This document shows positions 55,326 to 64,000 of a DNA stretch of 64,000 bases, piece by piece. The number at the start of each line of letters is the position of its first letter. Positions within the stretch are counted from its first letter, which is position 1. Source of the stretch: Cardiobacterium hominis (GTDB lineage Bacteria; Pseudomonadota; Gammaproteobacteria; Cardiobacteriales; Cardiobacteriaceae). The position numbers and the translations under genes were made by a program. The notes beneath the pieces were generated by a model that did not search any database, was not told where the DNA came from, and saw only the letters and a program-made list of their open reading frames with translations. The stretch is taken from positions 671,001 through 735,000 of the forward strand of contig NZ_LR134365.1 of NCBI RefSeq assembly GCF_900637305.1, in the 5' to 3' direction.

Positions 55326-56109
55326 CGTCGCTTACCTCGATGAGACGGATGTCGTGTTGACGGAAATGCTGTTTATAAAGCTCCGGCACGTCCGCCTCGG
55401 AAATGACGGCGGTAATGCGGTCGAAGTGGAAGAAGGTGCGGAAAGAACGCTTGCCGTACTTGGAACAATCGGCGAGCAGATAAACTTCCTGCGCGTGTTC
55501 GGCCATGAGGCGGGTGAGGCGGGCGCGCTGTTCGTTCGTGGTCGTCAGCCCCGCTTCGAGGTCGATGCCGTCGGCGCTGATGAACGCCTTGGAAAAATGG
55601 CACTGGCGCAGATTGTCGGTGGTAATCGCCCCTTCAAACGCCATCACGTCCTTGCGCAATTCGCCACCGAGCGCATAAACGTTGGTGTTCTTATGAATGG
55701 CGAGGATGGAAAGCGCGTCAAGGCTGTTCACCATCACATTAATCGGCACGTCCGGCAGGGCGCGCACGAACTCCAGCGTAGTCGTGCCGGAATCAACGAT
55801 GAGCGAATCATCAATCTGATTAACCAAATGCTCCGCCGCCCAGCGGCCAATCAGGCGCTTGGCTTCCACATTCTGCGACTCGCGCAGACTGCGTTTCAGC
55901 GGCGAAATAAAGCGGTCAGCAGAGACGGCGCCGCCGTGCTGACGTTTGGCAACGCCTTGTTCCTGCAAATAATCGAGGTCACGGTAAATCGTCATCAACG
56001 AAACCTCGAAGCGCTCCGCCAATTCCTGCGAATTAACGACGCCTTGCTCGTTCAATAAAGTCTGGATTTGTGCGCGCCGATCAACCGTAGTATCGGACTT
56101 CATGGACAT
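55315..56109 (-). CDS. agaR: DeoR-family regulator (AgaR-like)
   Basis: 264 residues. N-terminal DeoR helix-turn-helix (NSQELAERFEVSLMTIYRDL) and the sugar-phosphate sensor domain (DSLIVDSGTTTLEF, FISADGIDLEAGLTT, LADCSKYGKRSF). First gene of the minus-strand aga unit and divergent from the deaminase at 56404, so probably autoregulated and controlling both. ATG 56109 has GGGAG seven bases upstream; a second ATG two codons on is possible. Confidence 0.92.
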   Translation of the reverse strand: MSMKSDTTVDRRAQIQTLLNEQGVVNSQELAERFEVSLMTIYRDLDYLQEQGVAKRQHGGAVSADRFISPLKRSLRESQNVEAKRLIGRWAAEHLVNQIDDSLIVDSGTTTLEFVRALPDVPINVMVNSLDALSILAIHKNTNVYALGGELRKDVMAFEGAITTDNLRQCHFSKAFISADGIDLEAGLTTTNEQRARLTRLMAEHAQEVYLLADCSKYGKRSFRTFFHFDRITAVISEADVPELYKQHFRQHDIRLIEVSDDGK

Positions 56110-56403
56110 TGCATGCTCCCTGCATAGTGGGGGTTCACGAAGAATGTTACGGCGACACGCAAGAGGTGTCAATAATCCACGTGAAAAAATGGTGTAACGC
56201 GCGGATTTTTGCAATTATCGGTTGTGATTTTCTGTGAAAATTCCGGCGACAGCGGCGGAGATTTGGCTCGAACCGTCGGAAAAACAGTCTGATGCGCTGT
56301 GTGGTTGAAGTGTGTAAAAAATTGGGCGGCCACACAGAACTGCGGCGCGGAATCAACTCATAGTATGATGCGCGCTACACACATCATAACAACGGAGCAT
56401 CCC

Positions 56404-57417
56404 ATGTCATACATGCTAAAAGAAGCGCGCGAAAGCGCCGCCATCGTCGCCAACCAGGACACGAGCCAGGCGCTCGCCCTTGCCGAGGCGCTCAAAAGCC
56501 AAACCCCGCGCGGCATCGTCAGCGTCGCCCGCGGCACCTCCGACCACGCCCTCGGCTACCTCGGCTACCTCCTCATGCACACGCGCGGCATGGCGGTCGC
56601 CTCGCTGCCGCCGTCCCTGAGCAGCGTCCTACAAACCCCGTGGCAGGTGCAGGACTACCTCGCCCTCGGCGCCTCCCAATCCGGCAGCCCGCCGGACGTC
56701 ATCGCCATGCTGAAAGCGCTGGCGGCAGGCGGCGCCCGCACCGCGACGCTGGTGAACGTCGTGCCGTCGCCCATCATCGAAGCCAGCCAGCACGTGCTGG
56801 CCGTACAAGCCGGGCCGGAAAAAAGCGTCGCCGCGACCAAAAGCTTCATCGCCACCGTCGCCCTCGGCCTGCACCTGCTCGCCCACTGGAACGGCGACCG
56901 CAAACTGCAAGACGCGCTCCAAGCCCTGCCGGACAAACTCGAACAAGCCGCGAACGCCGACTGGGCAGCAGCGGTAGAAGCGCTTACCCCGCGCGAACGG
57001 CTGTTCGTCGTCGGCCGCGGTACCGGCCTCTCCATCGCGCAAGAAGCGGCGCTGAAATGCAAAGAAACCTGTCAATTACAAGGCGAAGCCTTCTCCGCCG
57101 CCGAAGTCCAACACGGGCCGATGGCCATCGTCCATGACGGCTTCCCAGTACTGCTCTTCGCTCCGCCCGACCACTACCAGGCCGACGCCCTGCAACTGGC
57201 CGAAAAATTCGCGGCGCGCGGCGCGCAAGTCCTGCTCGCCAGCGACAAAAAAGTCGCCGGAACCGTGCACCTGCCGCACATCGACGCCGGCCACGACGCG
57301 CTGCAAGGCCTCACCGGCATCCTCTCGTGGTACGTCGCCGCCGCGCAACTCTCTGAAGCCCGCGGCCTCAACCCCGACGAACCGCCCTATCTGCAAAAAG
57401 TCACGCAGACGGTATAA
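56404..57417 (+). CDS. SIS-domain sugar-phosphate deaminase (NagB-II/AgaS-like)
   Basis: 337 residues with two SIS domains: VARGTSDHALGYLGYLL, ALGASQSGSPPDVIAML, FVVGRGTGLSIAQEAALKCK and AAEVQHGPMAIVHDG. It lacks the glutaminase domain of GlmS. The size and motifs fit NagB-II, glucosamine-6-phosphate deaminase, or a FrlB-like enzyme. Divergent from agaR. GGAG upstream of ATG. Confidence 0.85.
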   Translation: MSYMLKEARESAAIVANQDTSQALALAEALKSQTPRGIVSVARGTSDHALGYLGYLLMHTRGMAVASLPPSLSSVLQTPWQVQDYLALGASQSGSPPDVIAMLKALAAGGARTATLVNVVPSPIIEASQHVLAVQAGPEKSVAATKSFIATVALGLHLLAHWNGDRKLQDALQALPDKLEQAANADWAAAVEALTPRERLFVVGRGTGLSIAQEAALKCKETCQLQGEAFSAAEVQHGPMAIVHDGFPVLLFAPPDHYQADALQLAEKFAARGAQVLLASDKKVAGTVHLPHIDAGHDALQGLTGILSWYVAAAQLSEARGLNPDEPPYLQKVTQTV

Positions 57418-57424
57418 GGCCCAA

Positions 57425-57457
57425 TTTACATACACCCTGAGCGCTCAGGTGTATGTA
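57425..57457. repeat. Palindromic element, copy B
   Basis: TTTACATACACCCTGAGCGC..GTGTATGTA, eight bases after the deaminase stop; the most symmetric copy of the three. Confidence 0.8.
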
Positions 57458-57518
57458 TAACCGGTGCTGACTGCGCTCCGTTCGCGTGTGCGGATTGGCA
57501 TGATTCCCCTGAAAAATC

Positions 57519-57553
57519 GCGGGCATTGGCGTACAATGCCCGCTCTTTTTTTT
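57519..57553 (+). terminator. Terminator-like hairpin upstream of thrS
   Basis: GCGGGCATT / AATGCCCGC stem followed by TCTTTTTTTT, 45 bases before thrS. It would end transcription from the deaminase gene, or act as an attenuator for thrS. Confidence 0.8.
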
Positions 57554-57597
57554 GGTATTGAACGGCGTGTGGTATTCGCCGTAACAAGGAACTGACT

Positions 57598-59517
57598 ATG
57601 TTAAACATCACTTTGCCCGACGGCAGCGTCCGTCAATATGAAAACCCGACCAGCGGGCGGGACATCGCCGCCAGTATCGGCAGCGGTCTCGCCAAAGCGG
57701 CGCTTGCTGTGCGCGTTGATGGCGTTGAGCGCGACTTGAGCGACCCGATTACCGCCGACGCCAGCGTTGCCATCATCACCGCCAAGGAAGATGCGGGGGT
57801 GGATATCATCCGCCACTCCACCGCGCACCTGCTCGGTCACGCGCTGAAGCAGCTGTGGCCGGAGGCAAAAATGGTCATCGGGCCGGTGATTGAAAACGGC
57901 TTCTACTATGACATCGACAGCGAACACCGCTTCACGCCGGAAGATTTGGAGAAGCTGGAAGCGCGCATGAAAGATCTGGCAGCGACCGGCTATGCGGTGG
58001 AGAAGGTGTGGACGCCGGTGGCGGACGCGCGCAAGGCGTTCAGTGACCGCCACGAGGATTTCAAACTCCGCCTGATTGACGACTTCGACGACAGCGTCAA
58101 GGAAGTCGGCCTGTATCACCATCAGGAATACCTCGACATGTGCCGCGGGCCGCACGTGCCGCATATGGGACACGTCAAGGCGTTCAAACTGACCAAGCTT
58201 TCCGGCTCTTACTGGCGCGGCGACGCGAGCGGCGAACCGCTGCAACGCATCTACGGCGTTGCCTTCGCTGACCAGAAAACGCTGGATGCCTACCTGCAAC
58301 AGCAGGCAGAAGCAGAAAAACGCGACCACCGTCGCATCGGCAAACAGCTTGATTTCTTCCATTTGCAGGAAGAAGCGCCGGGCATGGTTTTCTGGCACGC
58401 GAAGGGCTGGGTCATCTACCGCGAAATCGAGAACTATATGCGCGGCAAACTGCGCAAATACGGCTACGAAGAAGTACAGGGGCCGCAGATTCTGGACCGC
58501 TCGCTGTGGGAAAAATCCGGCCACTGGGACAAGTTCGGCGGCAATATGTTCACCTGCTGCATTGACGAACACGACTACGCTATCAAGCCGATGAACTGCC
58601 CCGGGCACATCCAGATTTTCAACCAGGGACTGCGCAGCTACCGCGAACTGCCGGTGCGCTACGCCGAATTTGGCATTTGCCACCGCAATGAACCGTCCGG
58701 CACGCTGCACGGGCTGATGCGGGTGCGCCGCTTCGTCCAGGACGATGGCCATATTTTCTGCACCCGCAGCCAGATTCGCGAGGAAATCGAGCGCGTCTGC
58801 CAGATGGTGTACGAGGTTTACCACGACTTCGGTTTCGACGAAGTGGAGCTCGCGCTTTCTACCCGTCCGGAAAAGCGCGTCGGCTCTGACGAAATCTGGG
58901 ACGAAGCCGAAGCCGATTTGCAAGCGGCGCTGGAAGCGCAGGGCAAACCTTTCCGCCTACAACCGGGCGAAGGCGCGTTCTACGGGCCGAAAATCGAATT
59001 TACCCTGAAAGACAGCCTCGGCCGCCGTTGGCAATGCGGTACGGTACAGCTCGATTTCTCCATGCCGGAACGCCTTGGCGCGCACTACATCGACGAAAAC
59101 GACGTGCGGCAAACGCCGGTGATGATTCACCGCGCCATCCTCGGCTCGCTGGAGCGCTTTATCGGCATCCTGATTGAGCAGTACGCCGGACAAATGCCGC
59201 TGTGGCTGTCGCCGGTGCAGGCGGTCGTCATGCCCATTACCGATGCGCAAGCCGACTACGCGACGGCGGTCGCGGAAAAACTGGCAACGGCGGGGCTTCG
59301 CGTGGAAAAAGATTTGCGGAATGAAAAAATTAACTATAAAATCCGCGAGCACACTTTGCAGCGCGTACCCTTCATGCTGGTTGCCGGCGACCGCGAAAAA
59401 GCGGCGTCTTCCGTTTCGGTGCGGCAACGCGACGGCAAGGATCTCGGCGTCATGAGCGTCGATGACCTGATTACGCACTTGCAGCAATTGAACAGCACGA
59501 AAGCACAGGAGATTTAG
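57598..59517 (+). CDS. thrS: Threonyl-tRNA synthetase
   Basis: 639 residues, class II synthetase. N-terminal TGS domain, editing domain with [11 protein letters not shown] and [14 protein letters not shown], catalytic motif NCPGHIQIF and motif-2-like [19 protein letters not shown], then the anticodon domain ([13 protein letters not shown]). The spacing after GGAAC is good. Begins the thrS-infC-rpmI-rplT-pheST operon. Confidence 0.97.
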   Translation: MLNITLPDGSVRQYENPTSGRDIAASIGSGLAKAALAVRVDGVERDLSDPITADASVAIITAKEDAGVDIIRHSTAHLLGHALKQLWPEAKMVIGPVIENGFYYDIDSEHRFTPEDLEKLEARMKDLAATGYAVEKVWTPVADARKAFSDRHEDFKLRLIDDFDDSVKEVGLYHHQEYLDMCRGPHVPHMGHVKAFKLTKLSGSYWRGDASGEPLQRIYGVAFADQKTLDAYLQQQAEAEKRDHRRIGKQLDFFHLQEEAPGMVFWHAKGWVIYREIENYMRGKLRKYGYEEVQGPQILDRSLWEKSGHWDKFGGNMFTCCIDEHDYAIKPMNCPGHIQIFNQGLRSYRELPVRYAEFGICHRNEPSGTLHGLMRVRRFVQDDGHIFCTRSQIREEIERVCQMVYEVYHDFGFDEVELALSTRPEKRVGSDEIWDEAEADLQAALEAQGKPFRLQPGEGAFYGPKIEFTLKDSLGRRWQCGTVQLDFSMPERLGAHYIDENDVRQTPVMIHRAILGSLERFIGILIEQYAGQMPLWLSPVQAVVMPITDAQADYATAVAEKLATAGLRVEKDLRNEKINYKIREHTLQRVPFMLVAGDREKAASSVSVRQRDGKDLGVMSVDDLITHLQQLNSTKAQEI

Positions 59518-59519
59518 CA

Positions 59520-60035
59520 ATAGCTAAGCAACAAGAAACCCGTGTCAATGAAAAGATCACGGATGCAGAGATTCGCCTGATTGGCGCCGACGGCGAACAG
59601 CTGGGCGTCGTATCAATCGAAGATGCTTTGAATGCAGCTTACGAACAGGATCTGGACTTGGTGGAAGTGGCAGCCAATGCCGCGCCGCCAGTCTGCCGAA
59701 TCATGGATTACGGCAAATTCCGTTTCGAGCAGCAGAAAAAGCAACAGGAAGCGCGGAAAAACCAGAAGCGCATCCAAATCAAAGAGATCAAATTTCGTCC
59801 GGGAACGGACGAGGGAGACTACCAGGTCAAACTACGCAACCTGAACCGTTTCCTTGCTGATGGTGACAAAGCCAAAGTAACCGTCCGCTTCCGCGGGCGC
59901 GAAATGGCGCACCAGGGTCTCGGGCAGGAATTGCTCACCCGCATTGAAGCCGATCTGGCGGAAGTCGGGGTCGTTGAGCAAAAAGCGGGGATGGAAGGCC
60001 GCCAGATGGTGATGGTCTTCGCTCCGAAAAAATAA
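59520..60035 (+). CDS. infC: Translation initiation factor IF-3, AUA start
   Basis: 171 residues. Aligns with IF-3 throughout: [70 protein letters not shown] and the terminal [12 protein letters not shown]. No ATG, GTG or TTG precedes the conserved N-terminus in frame; ATA at 59520, eight bases after AGGAG, fits. A TTG at 59628 would lose the first 36 residues. Confidence 0.92.
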   Translation: MAKQQETRVNEKITDAEIRLIGADGEQLGVVSIEDALNAAYEQDLDLVEVAANAAPPVCRIMDYGKFRFEQQKKQQEARKNQKRIQIKEIKFRPGTDEGDYQVKLRNLNRFLADGDKAKVTVRFRGREMAHQGLGQELLTRIEADLAEVGVVEQKAGMEGRQMVMVFAPKK

Positions 60036-60094
60036 CCTGCCAATCATGCCGCAGCATCGCTGCGGAAACTGAAACAAACAATGCGAGTTTTATC

Positions 60095-60283
60095 ATGCCC
60101 AAAATGAAAACCCACCGGGGCGCTGCCAAGCGCTTCAAAAAAACAGCGAGCGGCTACAAGCGTTCGCATTCCCACGCGCGTCACATCCTGACCAAAAAAT
60201 CCACCAAGCGTAAACGCGGGCTGCGTGGCACTGTCATGGTGCACGAAAGCGACGTTAAAGCCATCAAGCAGATGATTGGTTAA
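60095..60283 (+). CDS. rpmI: 50S ribosomal protein L35
   Basis: 62 residues. [20 protein letters not shown] is the family start. A small inverted repeat (GCCGCAGC..GCTGCGG) is just upstream, where L20-mediated control may act, as in Escherichia coli. Confidence 0.97.
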   Translation: MPKMKTHRGAAKRFKKTASGYKRSHSHARHILTKKSTKRKRGLRGTVMVHESDVKAIKQMIG

Positions 60284-60292
60284 GGAGGAAAC

Positions 60293-60646
60293 ATGGCACG
60301 AGTCAAAAGAGGCGTAACCGCACGCGCCCGCCACAAGAAAGTTCTGGCAGCGGCCAAAGGTTATTACAACGCCCGCCGCAAAGTCTTCCGTATCGCCAAA
60401 CAGGCGGTCATCAAGGCAGGCCAATATGCTTACCGCGACCGCAAAGCGAGAAAGCGTCAATTCCGTCAGCTGTGGATTATCCGTATCAACGCCGGTGCGC
60501 GTCAGCACGGTCTTTCCTACAGCCGCTTCATTAACGGCCTGAAGAAATCAGGCATCGCGATTGACCGCAAGATGCTGGCTGAACTGGCTGTCTATAACAA
60601 GCAGGTTTTTGCTGTGCTCGCCGAAAAAGCGAAAGCAGCCCTGTAA
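60293..60646 (+). CDS. rplT: 50S ribosomal protein L20
   Basis: 117 residues. [20 protein letters not shown] and [20 protein letters not shown] are diagnostic. AGGAGG is placed before the ATG, nine bases after rpmI. Confidence 0.97.
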   Translation: MARVKRGVTARARHKKVLAAAKGYYNARRKVFRIAKQAVIKAGQYAYRDRKARKRQFRQLWIIRINAGARQHGLSYSRFINGLKKSGIAIDRKMLAELAVYNKQVFAVLAEKAKAAL

Positions 60647-60661
60647 GCAGGAACCCATGCG

Positions 60662-60691
60662 AAAAACGGCTGCACCCGCAGCCGTTTTTTA
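60662..60691 (+). terminator. Rho-independent terminator between rplT and pheS
   Basis: AAAAACGGCTGC / GCAGCCGTTTTTT, perfect stem with T-run. May be partial, giving attenuated read-through to pheST. Confidence 0.88.
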
Positions 60692-60717
60692 TCAGCCGCA
60701 GCAAGCGGCATCAATGA

Positions 60718-61767
<1,050 letters not shown>

Positions 61768-61776
61768 GGACGAGCC

Positions 61777-64000
61777 ATGTTGTTGAGTACAGATTGGTTG
61801 AAAGAAGCCTATGGCATTGCGCTGCCGCCAGAATTGTTGGCGGAACGGCTGACGATGGCGGGGCTGGAAGTGGACAGCATGGAACGCGCCGCGCCTGAAT
61901 TTTCCGGAGTGGTGGTTGCGCAAGTGCTGACCCTGAATCCGCACCCCGATGCGGACAAACTGCGCGTCGCCAGCGTGGATAGCGGTCACGGCGAACCCTT
62001 GCAAATCGTCTGCGGTGCGCCCAACGTCGCTGTCGGCGTCAAAGTGCCACTGGCCACTATTGGTGCGGTGCTGCCTGGCGACCTGCGCATCAAAAAATCC
62101 AAACTGCGCGGCGTGGAATCGTTCGGCATGCTGTGCTCTGCGCGCGAACTGGGGCTGAGCGACGAGCATGCGGGCTTGCTCATCCTGCCGGAAGATGCGC
62201 CAGTCGGTGCCGACATCCGCGACTACCTGCGTCTGAACGACGCCATCATCGACATTGACCTGACGCCGAACCGTGCCGACTGCTTCTCCATGCTCGGACT
62301 CGCGCGGGAAATTGCCCAATTGTGTCGTGCCGAACTGGGCGCGGATTACCGCTTGCCGCCGCTGGAAACGGCGGGTGTCGCCATCAGCAGCGATGCGACG
62401 CTGACCATTGAAAACCGCGCGCCGCAAGACTGCCCACGTTACCTCGGACGCATTATTCGTGGCATTGATATCGGACGCGCAACACCGCCGCACATTGCTG
62501 AAAGACTGCGTCGCGCCGGTATCCGCACCCACGATCCGGTGGTGGACATCACCAACTACGTCATGCTGACCCTCGGTACGCCGCTGCATGCCTTCGATGC
62601 GGACAAAGTGCAGGGCGGTATCATCATTCGCCAAGCGAATGCGGGCGAAACCCTGCGCCTGCTCAACGACAGCGAAGCGACCTTTACGGGCGACGAGCTG
62701 CTTATCGCCGATACAGAAAAAGCGCTGGCAATCGCGGGAGTGATGGGCGGTGTAGATAGCGCTTGCAGCGATACGACGCAGAACATCATCCTTGAAGCCG
62801 CGTGGTTTAACCCGCCGCGTATCGCGGGCAAAGCGCGCCGCTTCAGCCTTTCCAGCGACAGCGCGCAGCGCTTTGAGCGCGGTGTCGATTACACCCTGCA
62901 AGAAACGGCGATAAACCTCGCTGCCCGCCTGATTACCGAAATCTGCGGTGGCGAAGCGGAGGAGATTGCCGCCAGTGTCAGCGCCACGGATTTACCCCAA
63001 CGTAGTGCCATCACCCTGCAACGCGCGGCGATCGCGCAGCGCGTTGGTCGCGAATACGACGACGCAATCGTCACTCACATTCTGGAAGGCTTGGGCGGCG
63101 ATGTGCAATACCGCGATGGTATCTGGACAATCATCCCGCCGAGTTGGCGCTTTGACCTCGCGATTCCTGCCGATTTAATCGAAGAAATCGCTCGCATTGA
63201 CGGCTACGCACACGTTCCCGACCGCCTGCCCGCAGTGGAATACCAGCATGGCGCGGGTGAAAAACGCGCGCTGCGCTATTACGGCGACGTGCTGGTTGCG
63301 CAAGGATTTCAAGAAGCCGTTACCTATAGCTTCATTGATCGCGCTAGCCATCAGGCGTTTTTCCCGGAAGCGACGACCATCAACCTGCAAAACCCCATCA
63401 GCGCCAACTTGGCGGAAATGCGCCTGAGCCTACTGCCGGGGCTGGTCAATGCGGTCATCTACAACCGCAACCGCCAACAGCAAGACGTGCGTCTCTTTGA
63501 AATTGGCCGCGTTTTCCTGCCGCAAACAGACAAAACCATCGCCGATTGCGCGCAGCCGACCCGTCTCGCCGGGGTGATGAGCGGTCTCGCCGCGCCAGAA
63601 CAATGGGCAGCCGAGGCACGCAAAATAGATTTCTTTGATGTCAAAGCTGTGGTGGAAACATTGCTGCTACAAATACCGGGTATCAGCTACCATCCGTCGC
63701 AACAGACATATCTGCATCCGGGCAAAGGTGCCGACATCTATGACAGCGAAGGTCGCTATCTTGGTTGCGTCGGCGCCCTGCATCCACAGCTCTTGCAAAC
63801 ACTGGACAGTCGCGGAGGCGAAATCTACGCCTTTGAGCTGGATGACCTTGCGTGGTTACCCGCCGCACACCTGCCGCGTTACCGCACAATAGGCAAATTC
63901 CCGGCGGTGCGGCGCGATCTGGCGCTGGTCGTCGATAAAAATATCGCCGCAGCAGACATCCTTGCCTGTATTCGAACACAAATCGGCGCACTACTGGCAG
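61777..64000 (+). CDS. pheT: Phenylalanyl-tRNA synthetase beta subunit, N-terminal part
   Basis: At least 741 codons, cut by the window end. Starts ATGTTGTTGAGTACAGATTG. B2 OB domain (NPHPDADKLRVASVDSG), then LTPNRADCFSMLGLARE, IAGVMGG and the B5/core portion. ATG has GGACGAGCC upstream. No frame break seen. Confidence 0.96.
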   Translation, partial: MLLSTDWLKEAYGIALPPELLAERLTMAGLEVDSMERAAPEFSGVVVAQVLTLNPHPDADKLRVASVDSGHGEPLQIVCGAPNVAVGVKVPLATIGAVLPGDLRIKKSKLRGVESFGMLCSARELGLSDEHAGLLILPEDAPVGADIRDYLRLNDAIIDIDLTPNRADCFSMLGLAREIAQLCRAELGADYRLPPLETAGVAISSDATLTIENRAPQDCPRYLGRIIRGIDIGRATPPHIAERLRRAGIRTHDPVVDITNYVMLTLGTPLHAFDADKVQGGIIIRQANAGETLRLLNDSEATFTGDELLIADTEKALAIAGVMGGVDSACSDTTQNIILEAAWFNPPRIAGKARRFSLSSDSAQRFERGVDYTLQETAINLAARLITEICGGEAEEIAASVSATDLPQRSAITLQRAAIAQRVGREYDDAIVTHILEGLGGDVQYRDGIWTIIPPSWRFDLAIPADLIEEIARIDGYAHVPDRLPAVEYQHGAGEKRALRYYGDVLVAQGFQEAVTYSFIDRASHQAFFPEATTINLQNPISANLAEMRLSLLPGLVNAVIYNRNRQQQDVRLFEIGRVFLPQTDKTIADCAQPTRLAGVMSGLAAPEQWAAEARKIDFFDVKAVVETLLLQIPGISYHPSQQTYLHPGKGADIYDSEGRYLGCVGALHPQLLQTLDSRGGEIYAFELDDLAWLPAAHLPRYRTIGKFPAVRRDLALVVDKNIAAADILACIRTQIGALLA

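Overview
The window looks like the chromosome of a GC-rich gammaproteobacterium, most likely Cardiobacterium or a close relative in the Cardiobacteriaceae. This rests on the lepA-lepB-rnc-era and thrS-infC-rpmI-rplT-pheS-pheT gene orders, the protein sequences, and a host background of small palindromic repeats. The assignment is an inference from reading; no database search was possible.

Layout. 1-4.7 kb: end of lepA, then lepB, rnc, a secreted repeat protein and era. 4.7-8.4 kb: a degraded region with a truncated LysR gene, a frameshifted IS5-type transposase, an intact LysR gene, 3'-truncated SDR and HxlR remnants and an intact NmrA-like gene. 8.7-21 kb: GNAT, an 887-residue secreted protein with three copies of one module, a VWA lipoprotein-like gene, a cation efflux pump, ohr, an AAE-type transporter, a Crp/Fnr regulator, a CinA-like protein, an EamA protein and dsbC. 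21.2-23.5 kb: a solitary type I-C cas3. 23.5-25.3 kb: duplicated and broken copies of genes found at 7.5 and 9.3 kb. 25.3-34.2 kb: argF, mepA, rlmH, an M23 peptidase, tyrS, a secreted serine protease, an FHA membrane protein and dps. 34.4-45.9 kb: the CRISPR region. 46.4-47.8 kb: an amino-acid permease. 48-57.4 kb: an amino-sugar (N-acetylgalactosamine type) PTS locus with its own HPr and Enzyme I. 57.6 kb to the end: the thrS-to-pheT translation operon.

The CRISPR region is the most interesting part. cas5-cas8c-cas7-cas4-cas1-cas2 are on the minus strand behind a good sigma70-type promoter and run into an array of ten full repeats. A second, leaderless array lies 2.6 kb further on, beyond a LysR/DoxX/nitroreductase block. 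Three things are atypical. cas3 is absent from its usual place upstream of cas5 and sits 22 kb away on the opposite strand. A very AT-rich 579-codon gene, with what looks like a PD-(D/E)XK nuclease core, is inserted between cas4 and cas1. A VOC/glyoxalase-fold gene sits between cas7 and cas4. The cas4-cas7 part also carries two exact copies and two near copies of a Neisseriaceae DNA uptake sequence, seen nowhere else in the window. This suggests the module came from that family by natural transformation.

Other threads: infC appears to start at AUA; at least four families of short repeats or MITEs decorate intergenic regions; and several gene remnants show repeated segmental duplication and deletion.
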